A stretch of 64,000 nt of DNA, from the NCBI RefSeq assembly GCF_039535785.1, contig NZ_BAAAXV010000005.1, positions 1,054,001 to 1,118,000 on the forward strand, in the 5' to 3' direction. The stretch is from Nonomuraea helvata (GTDB taxonomy: Bacteria > Actinomycetota > Actinomycetes > Streptosporangiales > Streptosporangiaceae). Shown in pieces: positions 1 through 7,258 of the stretch; within the stretch, counting starts at the first letter, position 1; each line of letters begins with the position of its first letter. The position numbers and the translations under genes are program-made. The notes beneath the pieces were generated by a model, which searched no databases, was not told the DNA's origin, and saw only the letters and a program-made list of their open reading frames with translations.

Positions 1-14
1 GTGGCACCCAGCCG

Positions 15-371
15 ATGACCAAGGCCCTGCACCTCACGGCGGCGGCGCTGCTGACCGAGCTGTCGGGCTATCTCTCGACGCTGGTGGAGCCGGACATCGG
101 GGTCTTCGACAAGGTGCAGGTCGTGGGGATCGTGGTGGGGCAGGTGACGGTGGTCTGCATCGGGTTGGGGCTGTTCTGGGAGTGGCGCATCATGCACCTG
201 GCCGGGGAGCCCTGGGCGCGGGTACGCAATCTGCGCAGCATCCGCAGCCTGGCGGCGCCCACGCTGGCCATCGTCCTGGCGGCGGGCACGACGGCGGCGA
301 CCTCGGTGGCCGGGCAGACCGTGGACCGTATCCTCAAGGGCGACCAGGTCACCACCACCGCCCCGCGATGA
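15..371 (+). CDS. Hypothetical membrane protein, probably 5'-truncated by the window edge
   Basis: The visible part is 118 residues from an ATG, but the frame stays open to the first bases of the window, so the true start may lie outside. Two hydrophobic stretches are visible: roughly residues 34-55 (VQVVGIVVGQVTVV...LGLFW) and 79-98 (LAAPTLAIVLAAGTTAATSV). The stretch between them is basic (RVRNLRSIRS), as expected for a cytoplasmic loop. I do not recognise the family and infer only an integral membrane protein. It converges on the DUF2461 gene, with 17 nt between the two stops. Confidence 0.5.
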   Translation: MTKALHLTAAALLTELSGYLSTLVEPDIGVFDKVQVVGIVVGQVTVVCIGLGLFWEWRIMHLAGEPWARVRNLRSIRSLAAPTLAIVLAAGTTAATSVAGQTVDRILKGDQVTTTAPR

Positions 372-388
372 GCCTTCGGGGTTTGCCG

Positions 389-1039
389 TCAGCGGCGTGG
401 GAGTTCGCTGCCGCGTACGTGGGTGCAGAGCCAGTCGACCAGCGGGCCGTACGCGCGCCACGTGTCCTTCACGCGCGTGAGCACCTCCGCCGTGGACACC
501 CACGGCTCCGGCTCGAAGCTCATCCCCGCATAGAGCGACTTGTGCCGCAGCAGCTCGATGCGCGGATGGTCCTCCGAGAAGCCCCGCGGCTTGGTCTTGA
601 GCCGCTCCCCGTACAGCGCGTACCCCTGGGCCACGAGCGCCGACGTGAGGGACTCCAGCGGCTTGCCCGACAGGTCCTCGTCCACGGCCGCCCGGTAGCG
701 GGCCACCTGGTCGGCCGCCTGCGTGTAGAAGCCGCCCGCCGTGAACAGCCCCGCCGCGCTCACCTCGACGTAGTATCCGATCCCCGGCTGAAGGTCCACG
801 AAGGCACCCTGGTGGGTCTTGTACGGCGACTTGTCCTTGGAGAAGCGCACATCCCGATAGGGCCGGAAGAGCTGCGCGGACCCGAACTCCGGGGCCAGCT
901 CCTCCGTGAGCGCCAGCATCGGCTCCCGCACCGCCTCCTCATAGAGGTGCTTGTGCCGTGTGAAGTAGGTCTTCGAGTTGTCCGCCTCGAGCCCCTCGTA
1001 GAACAGGAACGCCTCGTCCGGGAAGCCGCTGAAACCCAT
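389..1039 (-). CDS. DUF2461 family protein
   Basis: The product is 216 residues, the normal size for DUF2461/TIGR02453 proteins. It opens with FSGFPDEAFLFYEGLEADNSK, the typical family start (a short F-x-F-L-x-x-L-x-x-N-N-x-x-W/Y region), and carries the conserved central RPYRDVRFSKDKSPYKTH segment near residues 59-76. The family's biochemical role is unknown. The start at ATG 1039 gives a full-length family match, although no strong ribosome binding site precedes it. The next gene upstream on the same strand, the polysaccharide deacetylase, ends at 1077, so the two may be co-transcribed. Confidence 0.85.
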   Translation of the reverse strand: MGFSGFPDEAFLFYEGLEADNSKTYFTRHKHLYEEAVREPMLALTEELAPEFGSAQLFRPYRDVRFSKDKSPYKTHQGAFVDLQPGIGYYVEVSAAGLFTAGGFYTQAADQVARYRAAVDEDLSGKPLESLTSALVAQGYALYGERLKTKPRGFSEDHPRIELLRHKSLYAGMSFEPEPWVSTAEVLTRVKDTWRAYGPLVDWLCTHVRGSELPRR

Positions 1040-1076
1040 GTCACCAGGGTGCCACGCCTCGCAGGCACGACGGACC

Positions 1077-1868
1077 TCAGCGCTCGCTGTAGCTCCGCCC
1101 GGCCGCCGGCGTCCTGCCGTACAGCTCGGAGACCGTGACGAACGTGTAGCCCTTCTTCGCGAGGGTGGCGAGTATGGCGGGCACGGCCTCCACGGTGCTC
1201 CGGTGGATGTCGTGCAGGAGGACGATCGAGCCGGGTTTGGCGGCGCCGGCCCGCTTGGCCACGACGGCAGGCACGCGGTTCAGCCAGTCGAGCGTGTCCA
1301 CGCTCCAGAGGATCTCCGCCAGCCCCTCGCGGCGCAGCTCGGCCACGACGCGCTCGTTCGTCGACCCGTACGGCGGCCGCATCACCCGCATCCGCACCCC
1401 GGTCAGCTTCTCCACGAGGTCGTCGGTGCGTTTGAGCTGCCGTTCGATCTGCTCGCGGGGCAGCCCGGCGAGCGCCGGATGGCTCCACGAGTGGTTGCCG
1501 ATCTCGTGCCCCTCCTCCACGATGCGGCGCGTGAGGCGGCCGCCCTTGTCGGCCTCCACCATCTGCCCGACGACGAAGAACGTGGCCCGGACGTCATGCG
1601 CGCGCAGCAGGTCGAGCAGCCGCGCGGTGTACTCGCCCGGCCCGTCGTCGAAGGTCAGGGCCACGCACTTCAGCTTCGAGCAGTCGAACTTACGGCTGCG
1701 CGGCCAGCCGGCCTGCATCGAGACCAGCCGCTTGGCCAGCACCTCGGGGGTGACGACCGCCGGCCTGAGAGGCGCCGCCGGCGTCCAGGGCTGCGGGCGG
1801 GTCGCCACCGAGTAGGTGACGCAGAGCGCCAGAGCGAGCAGGGCCAACGGCAAAGCCCACACGCGCAT
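1077..1868 (-). CDS. Secreted or membrane-anchored polysaccharide deacetylase (NodB homology)
   Basis: A 263-residue carbohydrate esterase family 4 protein that should remove N- or O-acetyl groups from a cell-wall or extracellular polysaccharide. An N-terminal hydrophobic segment (about residues 4-22) acts as signal peptide or anchor. The NodB motifs are present in order: TFDDGP at 72-77 (catalytic and metal Asp), GNHSWSH at 124-130 (metal His pair), RPPYGS at 164-169, and LLHDIH at 217-222 (catalytic His). The ATG at 1868 is preceded by GGGGGGAACC. The substrate cannot be read from the sequence; peptidoglycan is a reasonable guess for an actinomycete. Confidence 0.9.
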   Translation of the reverse strand: MRVWALPLALLALALCVTYSVATRPQPWTPAAPLRPAVVTPEVLAKRLVSMQAGWPRSRKFDCSKLKCVALTFDDGPGEYTARLLDLLRAHDVRATFFVVGQMVEADKGGRLTRRIVEEGHEIGNHSWSHPALAGLPREQIERQLKRTDDLVEKLTGVRMRVMRPPYGSTNERVVAELRREGLAEILWSVDTLDWLNRVPAVVAKRAGAAKPGSIVLLHDIHRSTVEAVPAILATLAKKGYTFVTVSELYGRTPAAGRSYSER

Positions 1869-1898
1869 GGTTCCCCCCGAAACGCCGCGCGCGGGGGC

Positions 1899-2204
1899 TC
1901 ATGGATAATCCTGGACCGGTCTCCCCCGCAGCTCCCTGGTCAGGTCGTCCCACCAGAGTGGGATATCGGCCTGCAGTTCCGTGAAGCGGCGCGCCACCCT
2001 TATGGCACATCCAACCGGATCCGTACCCAGATGCCGACGTTTCACCGACCCTTCCTGCCAACGGTAAAAACCATCTCTATACCGTACGACCAGGCCTATC
2101 CACACGGAGATGGTCTCGCCGTCGCCTACCTCGTACGCGCTGGTGACGCCCAGACCATGGAGCTCCGCTTGGAGCTTCTCCGTCGCCGCTCGGGCCTCAC
2201 TCAC
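1899..2204 (-). CDS. Conserved small hypothetical protein
   Basis: A 101-residue protein if translation begins at GTG 2204 (VSEARAATEKLQ...), which has an AGGGGG site six bases upstream; the frame remains open to an ATG at 2261 without a ribosome binding site. It is soluble, with no membrane segment and no catalytic motif I recognise. Trp and Arg are frequent (YRDGFYRWQEGSVKRRH; IPLWWDDLTREL). It lies between the deacetylase and the XRE-cupin gene on the same strand. Function unknown. Confidence 0.6.
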   Translation of the reverse strand: MSEARAATEKLQAELHGLGVTSAYEVGDGETISVWIGLVVRYRDGFYRWQEGSVKRRHLGTDPVGCAIRVARRFTELQADIPLWWDDLTRELRGRPVQDYP

Positions 2205-2360
2205 ACGCCACCCCCTGCCGACGTTCCGCCGTACACCAGGGATGTACCCAGCAACGGACATCAGCCGTCCAAGACATGCGGGAATCGGCAGGTGCCGGAG
2301 AGATCACGAGCGCATACGTTACAGACCGTGACCGAGTTTTTCCACAGTGTTGCCAATTCG

Positions 2361-2960
2361 CTAATGGTCGTGCGCCTCGCGCGGCTCGGCGACCACCATG
2401 ATCAGCCTGAGCTCCTCCTCGCCCCTGTTCTCGTAGCGATGGGGCCGATCGGCGGTGAAGAGCACCGCGTCGTCCTTCCCGATCACGTGGCTCCTGCCGT
2501 ACACGGTGAGCGTCAGCTCGCCGTCCAGCACGGTCAGCATCTCGCGGGTGCCCGGCGGATGGGCGTCGCCGTCGTGGTGCTCGCCGGGCGCCAGCCGCCA
2601 GTCCCACAGCTCCAGGATCATCGGCACGTCTGCGCCGACCAGCAGCCGCGCCTGCACGTCTCCCTGGTCGAACGTGACCACGTCGGACTTGCTCACGATC
2701 CGCACCGTGGGCACGTCGGCGACCTCGACGAGCCGGGCCACGGTGACGCCCAGGGCCGAGGCGATCCTGGTGAGCGTGGAGACGCTGGGGTTCGTCCTGC
2801 CCTGCTCCACCTGGACCAGCATGCCGCGGCTCACCCCCGACCTGGCGGCCAGCGCGTCCAGCGTCAGCCCGCGGTGCGCGCGCTGGGCGCGCACGTTGTT
2901 GGCGATGGCCTGGTTGATCAGCTCCGGATCTTCCACGCAGTGCAGTCTAGTGAATTCCAT
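2361..2960 (-). CDS. XRE-family regulator with C-terminal cupin domain
   Basis: A 199-residue two-domain regulator. Residues about 20-75 form an XRE helix-turn-helix (RAQRAHRGLTLDALAARSGVSRG, then QVEQGRTNPSVSTLTRIASALG). Residues about 115-190 form a cupin barrel with the His-containing motif APGEHHDGDAHPPGTREML and a later DRPHRYEN. This layout is typical of regulators of small-molecule efflux or catabolism. The longest frame starts at 3068 but would run into the divergent EamA gene; ATG 2960 fits the domain start better, although it lacks a clear ribosome binding site. The divergent EamA transporter is the likely target. Confidence 0.85.
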   Translation of the reverse strand: MEFTRLHCVEDPELINQAIANNVRAQRAHRGLTLDALAARSGVSRGMLVQVEQGRTNPSVSTLTRIASALGVTVARLVEVADVPTVRIVSKSDVVTFDQGDVQARLLVGADVPMILELWDWRLAPGEHHDGDAHPPGTREMLTVLDGELTLTVYGRSHVIGKDDAVLFTADRPHRYENRGEEELRLIMVVAEPREAHDH

Positions 2961-2972
2961 TTGCAGTGGAAT
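2954..2972. promoter_or_regulatory. Inverted repeat, candidate operator between XRE-cupin and EamA genes
   Basis: ATTCCA (2954-2959) and TGGAAT (2967-2972) form a perfect 6-bp inverted repeat with a 7-bp spacer. It overlaps the likely start codon of the XRE-cupin gene and lies about 55 bp upstream of the EamA start. The surrounding bases are AT-rich against the genome. The position would suit autorepression plus control of the transporter; that role is inferred. Confidence 0.45.
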
Positions 2973-3024
2973 GTACTCTATGTGTTGTACTAAGAGTTCA
3001 ATCTGTTGGACTGGAGGGGTACCG

Positions 3025-3864
3025 GTGACGGTGATCCTGGCGACCGCGTGCGCGGTGGTGTACGGCACGGCCGACTTCTTCGGCGGCCTGGCGACGCGAC
3101 GCTCCCAAGTGCTGTCCGTCGTCGTGTTGTCGCAGCTCGCGGGCCTGGCGCTGATCCTCGGCCTGCTCCCGCTGCTGCCCGGCGCACCCAGCGCCCCGGC
3201 CCTGGCGTGGGGCCTGGCGGCGGGCCTGTCGGGCGCGGCCGGCCTGGTGCTGTTCTACCGGGCGCTGGCCACGGGCGTCATGTCGGTGGTGGCCCCGACG
3301 ACCGCCGTCACCTCCGCCGCGCTGCCCGTGGTGTTCGGGCTGGCGACGGGCGAGCGGCCGGCGTTCTGGGCGCTGGTGGGCGTGGTCCTGGCGCTGGGTG
3401 CGGTGCTGCTGGTCAGCCAGGACAGGTCCGCCGACCGGCGTGGCTCGTTCGCCTCGGTGCTGACCGCGCTGGCGGCGGGTGCCGGGTTCGGCGGCTTCTT
3501 CATCCTCCTCGCCATGGCGCCGCACGAGGCGGGCCTGTGGCCGCTGGTGGGCGCCAGGCTGTCGTCGGTGACGGCCGTCGCGCTGCTGGCGCTGGCCACG
3601 CGGCGGACATTGAAGCCCGGCCCCGGCTCGGTGCACATCATCGTGGCGGCGGGCGTGCTCGACATGGCGGCCAACGTGCTCTACCTGCTGGCCCAGCAGA
3701 ACGGCCTGCTCAGCCTGGTCGCCGTGCTGGTCTCGCTCTATCCCGCGAGCACCCTGCTGCTGGCCAGGCAGGTGCTGGGCGAGCGGCTGCGGGCGATCCA
3801 GGTGGCCGGTGTGGCCTGCGCGCTCGGGGCGGTGGCATTGATAGCCGTTGCGCAGCCCCACTAG
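3025..3864 (+). CDS. EamA/DMT-family membrane transporter
   Basis: A 279-residue protein with about ten hydrophobic segments in two halves (residues about 2-130 and 145-275), the layout of drug/metabolite transporters with two EamA repeats. A recognisable repeat end is LVGVVLALGAVLLVSQDR. GTG 3025 is preferred because GGAGGGG sits five bases upstream; the longer open frame from 2455 runs through the antisense XRE gene and lacks a start signal. It is divergent from the XRE-cupin regulator, which probably controls it. Substrate unknown. Confidence 0.88.
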   Translation: MTVILATACAVVYGTADFFGGLATRRSQVLSVVVLSQLAGLALILGLLPLLPGAPSAPALAWGLAAGLSGAAGLVLFYRALATGVMSVVAPTTAVTSAALPVVFGLATGERPAFWALVGVVLALGAVLLVSQDRSADRRGSFASVLTALAAGAGFGGFFILLAMAPHEAGLWPLVGARLSSVTAVALLALATRRTLKPGPGSVHIIVAAGVLDMAANVLYLLAQQNGLLSLVAVLVSLYPASTLLLARQVLGERLRAIQVAGVACALGAVALIAVAQPH

Positions 3865-3883
3865 CGCTTGCTACGTTTCGCCC

Positions 3884-4288
3884 GTGCGCCCTGGCAGGGC
3901 ACCTTCCGATGGCGAGTCGCTGCGGCATGTCGCCGTGCCGTACGACTCGGATGAGGCGTTTCTCCGCCTGACCGTGCCGCGCGTGCGCTCAGCCCTCGCC
4001 GAGGGCAGGCGACCTGGTCACGTCGCTGGTGATCAGCGTGTCCGAGATCGCCGCGAACAGCGTCGAGCACGGCGCCGGGTACGGCACGATCACGATGTGG
4101 GTCAGCGACGGCGAGCTGATCTGCGAGATCGCCGATCCCGGCGGCTTCCTGGACGACCCATACCACCCGAGCCCGGATCCCCTCGGGGATACGGGCTCTG
4201 GATCAGCCGGCAGCTCTGCGATCTCGTGGAGCTGCGCCATGAAGGCGGCGTGTTACGCGTCCGCCTTCATCTCACTATGGGGTCTTAA
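3884..4288 (+). pseudogene. Decayed MEDS/histidine-kinase-like ATPase (anti-sigma type) gene
   Basis: The remains of one protein are spread over two frames. Frame A (from GTG 3884) gives LRHVAVPYDSDEAFLRLTVPRVRSALAEG, which resembles the first part of a MEDS sensory domain. A switch near 4005-4020 leads into frame B, which gives SEIAANSVEHGAGYG (the N-box of an RsbW-like ATPase) and ADPGGFLDD (G1). A second switch near 4180 returns to frame A for GYGLWISRQLCDLVE (G2 and C-terminus). Most of the MEDS domain is missing and at least two frameshifts are needed, so I call it a pseudogene. Sequencing error could explain the shifts but not the missing domain. Confidence 0.72.
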
Positions 4289-4872
4289 GCCGCGGCGCGC
4301 TGGGCGGGGAGCCGGACGGCGCCCTCTTCGCGGGCGTACTCCTCCAGCATGCCGCGCAGCTGGCGGCGGCCCCGGTGGAGGCGGGACATGACGGTGCCGA
4401 TGGGCGTGCCCATGCGCTCGGCGATCTCCTTGTACGCGAACCCCTCGACGTCGGCCAGGTAGACGGCCACGCGGAAGTCCTCAGGGAGCGAACGCAGGGC
4501 GTTCATCACGACGCTGTCGGGCAGCCGGTCCAGCGCCTCGGTCTCGGCGGAGCGCAGACCGGTCGAGCTGTGCGACTCGGCGGCGTGCAACTGCCAGTCC
4601 TCGATGTCCTCGGCGGCCGAGAGCTTGGGCGAGCGCTGCTTCTTCCGGTAGTCGTTGATGAAGTTGTTCGTGAGGATCCGGTGCAGCCACGCCTTGAGGT
4701 TGGTGCCTTCCCGGAACTGGTGATACGACGTGTACGCCTTCGCCACCGTCTCCTGTACCAGGTCCTCCGCGTCAGCGGCGTTACGGGTCAGGCGCATGGC
4801 GGAGGCGAAAAGCTGCGAGGTCACGGGCACGACATCGCGCTCGAACCAGTCCTGACGCTGCTCATCGGTCAT
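4285..4872 (-). CDS. ECF sigma factor of the SigR/SigH (oxidative/thiol stress) type
   Basis: A 195-residue group IV sigma factor. Region 2 carries DAEDLVQETVAKAY and FREGTNLKAWLHRILTNNFINDYRKKQR; region 4 carries VYLADVEGFAYKEIAERMGTPIGTVMSRLHRGRRQLR. These match closely, from memory, the Streptomyces SigR/mycobacterial SigH family. The start at ATG 4872 is the family-like one; a TTG at 4881 with GGGGG upstream is an alternative and the frame is open to 5034. SigR genes are normally followed by rsrA, a zinc anti-sigma gene. Here the downstream position holds the converging pseudogene, and the two stop codons overlap. I leave the symbol empty because a canonical sigR may lie elsewhere. Confidence 0.9.
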   Translation of the reverse strand: MTDEQRQDWFERDVVPVTSQLFASAMRLTRNAADAEDLVQETVAKAYTSYHQFREGTNLKAWLHRILTNNFINDYRKKQRSPKLSAAEDIEDWQLHAAESHSSTGLRSAETEALDRLPDSVVMNALRSLPEDFRVAVYLADVEGFAYKEIAERMGTPIGTVMSRLHRGRRQLRGMLEEYAREEGAVRLPAQRAAA

Positions 4873-5112
4873 AGTGATCAATTCATTCCCCCTTGCGCTA
4901 TCCCCCGTTCCGGCACAAGCCGCCTGAGGGCGGATTCCATCATGGCAAGTCCCGGTTAAGGGACGCGTTAGAGATCCGCCTTGGTCAGAGGGGGTTTTCG
5001 TCCATCTGCTCGCGGCGTGTGCTGTCACGTCCACGGCCGGACAAGTCTCAGTATCATAACACTACCCGCCCAATTTTTCGGAAATAGTGGCGAGAGTCAC
5101 ATGGGATAGCGT
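4873..5112. promoter_or_regulatory. Divergent promoter region between sigma factor and Cds1-type gene
   Basis: 240 bp without a convincing gene. It is AT-richer around 5050-5090. A possible minus-strand -10 (TATGAT, complement of 5052-5057) and a small hairpin CCGCC-TGAG-GGCGG (about 4920-4933) are visible. I looked for the SigR-type motif GGAAT-N18-GTT and found only a GGAAT at about 4932-4936 (minus strand) without the matching GTT, so autoregulation is not supported. Confidence 0.35.
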
Positions 5113-6192
5113 ATGGGCATGAGTTTCGTGGACCGTCACGACCTGGGGACGCGCCGCTGGGTGGCGGAGGCCATACGTAAGGTCGAGGCCGACGCCAACC
5201 GTAGCTGCGACACACACCTTCACGTCTTCCCGCTGCCCTCGCACTGGGGTGTAAACCTCTACTTGAAAGACGAGTCAGTGCACCCCACTGGTTCACTCAA
5301 ACATCGACTTGCTCGTTCCCTCTTCCTGTACGGCCTGGCCAACGGCTGGATCGGGCCCACCACGACGATCGTGGAGGCGTCGAGCGGATCCACGGCCGTG
5401 AGCGAGGCGTACTTCGCCCGCCTGCTCGGCCTGCCGTTCATCGCGGTCATGCCGGCGTCCACGTCGCCCGAGAAGTGTCACCTCATCGAGTTCTACGGTG
5501 GGAAATCTCACCTCGTGGCGGACCCTCGCGCGATCTATGACGAATCTCACCGCCTGGCCGCCGAGACCGGCGGCCATTTCATGGACCAGTTCACCTACGC
5601 GGAGCGGGCCACCGACTGGCGCGGCAACAACAACATCGCCGAGTCCCTCTATTCCCAGATGTCCTTGGAGCCCCATCCGGAGCCCGCCTGGATCGTGGTG
5701 GGCGCCGGCACCGGCGGCACGTCCTCCACCATAGGCCGCTACATCCGCTACCGCCGCCACGCCACCCGCCTGGCCGTCGTCGACCCCGAGGGCTCGGCCT
5801 TCTACCCGAGCTGGGTCTCCGGCGACACCTCGGTCACCGCGCCGGGCTCCCGCATCGAGGGCATCGGCCGCCCCCGCGTAGAGCCCTCGTTCCAGCCGTC
5901 CGTCATCGACCGCATGATCGCCGTGCCCGACGCCCGCTCGATCGCCGCCATGCACTGGACGCGCGAGGTCACGGGGCTGGACGTGGGCGGCTCGACGGGG
6001 ACGAACATGGCGGCCTGCGTGGACCTGATCGGCGAGATGCGCGCGGCGGGCGAGCAGGGCAGCATCGTCACGCTGGTCTGCGACAGCGGCGACCGTTACC
6101 GCGGCACGTACGGCAACCCGCAGTGGCTCGCCGACCAGGGCCTCGACGTCGACCCCCATCTGGAGGAGCTCCGCGCGTTCCTGAACTCGTGA
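5113..6192 (+). CDS. cds1: PLP-dependent cysteine synthase-family enzyme, Cds1-like cysteine desulfhydrase
   Basis: A 359-residue fold-type II PLP enzyme. HPTGSLKHRLARSLFLYGL (residues about 57-75) contains the Schiff-base lysine; EASSGSTAVSEAY (about 94-106) is the substrate-binding SSGS loop; GAGTGGTSSTIGRYIRY (about 197-213) is the phosphate-binding glycine loop. The ERATDWRGNNNIAESL signature and overall length match, from memory, the mycobacterial L-cysteine desulfhydrase Cds1, which releases sulfide, ammonia and pyruvate from cysteine. ATG 5113 and ATG 5119 are both possible starts. The divergent SigR-type sigma gene makes a thiol or sulfur theme attractive, but this is context only. 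Confidence 0.82.
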   Translation: MGMSFVDRHDLGTRRWVAEAIRKVEADANRSCDTHLHVFPLPSHWGVNLYLKDESVHPTGSLKHRLARSLFLYGLANGWIGPTTTIVEASSGSTAVSEAYFARLLGLPFIAVMPASTSPEKCHLIEFYGGKSHLVADPRAIYDESHRLAAETGGHFMDQFTYAERATDWRGNNNIAESLYSQMSLEPHPEPAWIVVGAGTGGTSSTIGRYIRYRRHATRLAVVDPEGSAFYPSWVSGDTSVTAPGSRIEGIGRPRVEPSFQPSVIDRMIAVPDARSIAAMHWTREVTGLDVGGSTGTNMAACVDLIGEMRAAGEQGSIVTLVCDSGDRYRGTYGNPQWLADQGLDVDPHLEELRAFLNS

Positions 6193-6194
6193 GC

Positions 6195-7154
6195 TCAGGC
6201 CCTCGCGGGGTCCACCGAGAAGAGCTTGGCCACGTCGTCCAGGATCGCGTGCGCGCCCTGGATCCCCACCGCGGTCATCCAGGTCAGGTCCTGGACCTCG
6301 TGCTTCTCGCCCTTGAGCTTGCTCCAGAGCGGGTTGTTCACGAACTTCTCCTTGGGCCCCTCGGCCGACGGGTCCGGATATGTCGCGACGAAGATGTGAT
6401 CGGCGTCCAGGTCCGAGATCCGCTCCTGGCTGACGTCCACCGCGATGGCGTCCTGCTTGGTCGGCTGCCCCTCGGGCCGCGGAAACCCGACGTCCTTCAT
6501 CACCAGCCCGGAGTAGGACTTCTCCACATAGAGCCGGACCGTCGGCTCGCCGGCGAACCGCACGACCGAGATCGTCGGCATCTCGCCGTCCTTCGCCTTG
6601 ACGGCCGCGCCGATCTTGGCCGCCCGGCTCTCGTACTCCTTGATCCTGGTGTCGGCGAGCTGCTCCTTGCCCAGGGCCTGCCCCATGAGCCGGAGGTTCT
6701 CCTTCCAGATGGCCCCGGTGGTCTCGCTGAACACGGTGGGCGCGATCTTGGAGAGCTTGTCGTACAGAGCCTCGTGCCGGACCTTCGCCGAGACGATCAG
6801 GTCCGGCTTGAGCGCCATGATCTTCTCCAGGCTGGGCTGCTCCAGCGTGCCGACCGGGGTGGCCTCCTTGCCGTACTGCTCGGCCACGGCCCCGAGGTAG
6901 GCGGGCAGCTTGTCGTCCAGCGACCGGTACGTCGTGTAGCCCACCACCGGCGTCTCCAGCGTCAGCACCGCGTCGACGAAGCTCTGGTCGAGCGCCACCA
7001 CCCGCTTCGGCTGGGCAGGGATCACGGTCTCGCCCATGGCGTGTTTGACGGTCTTGAACGCGGAGGGAGCGGCCTCGGGTTCGCCCGTGGAGGAGCCACA
7101 GGCCGCGAGCCCCGCCACCAGGACGGCGCCGACCAGCACACGCAACGATCTCAT
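6195..7154 (-). CDS. Iron-siderophore ABC transporter substrate-binding lipoprotein
   Basis: A 319-residue extracytoplasmic binding protein with a signal peptide and lipobox (VLVAGLAACGSS, Cys at about 19). A FecB/FhuD-type periplasmic-binding fold follows (PAQPKRVVALDQSFVDAVLTL..., MALKPDLIVSAKVRHEALYDKLSKIAPTV, DADHIFVATYPD). It is divergent from the matching permease and ATPase genes, with iron boxes in the shared promoter, so it should deliver a ferric siderophore to them. Its stop is 2 nt from the stop of the Cds1-like gene. The siderophore cannot be named from sequence. Confidence 0.92.
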   Translation of the reverse strand: MRSLRVLVGAVLVAGLAACGSSTGEPEAAPSAFKTVKHAMGETVIPAQPKRVVALDQSFVDAVLTLETPVVGYTTYRSLDDKLPAYLGAVAEQYGKEATPVGTLEQPSLEKIMALKPDLIVSAKVRHEALYDKLSKIAPTVFSETTGAIWKENLRLMGQALGKEQLADTRIKEYESRAAKIGAAVKAKDGEMPTISVVRFAGEPTVRLYVEKSYSGLVMKDVGFPRPEGQPTKQDAIAVDVSQERISDLDADHIFVATYPDPSAEGPKEKFVNNPLWSKLKGEKHEVQDLTWMTAVGIQGAHAILDDVAKLFSVDPARA

Positions 7155-7193
7155 CAGATCCCTTCCCGAATCAAAAAGTAAGGCAACCCTAAA

Positions 7194-7212
7194 TTAGGTT
7201 AGCCCTGCCTAA
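7194..7212. promoter_or_regulatory. Iron box (DtxR/IdeR/DmdR-type operator)
   Basis: TTAGGTTAGCCCTGCCTAA matches the actinobacterial iron-box consensus (TTAGGTTAGGCTAACCTAA) at 15 of 19 positions. A second, weaker copy overlaps it on the left (TAAGGCAACCCTAAATTAG, 7179-7197). The position between the divergent binding-protein and permease genes predicts iron-dependent repression of both by a DtxR-family regulator. Confidence 0.8.
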
Positions 7213-7258
7213 GCTGGCATACTTCTGCAGGATCGATCAAATGGTGAGGAGGACGCGG

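Noticed and set aside
3884..4288. Programmed frameshifting in the MEDS/ATPase remnant
   Set aside because: There is no slippery heptamer or downstream structure, two shifts are required, and most of a domain is missing.
4873..5112. SigR-type promoter (GGAAT-N18-GTT) for autoregulation
   Set aside because: A GGAAT occurs on the minus strand but no GTT lies at the right spacing.
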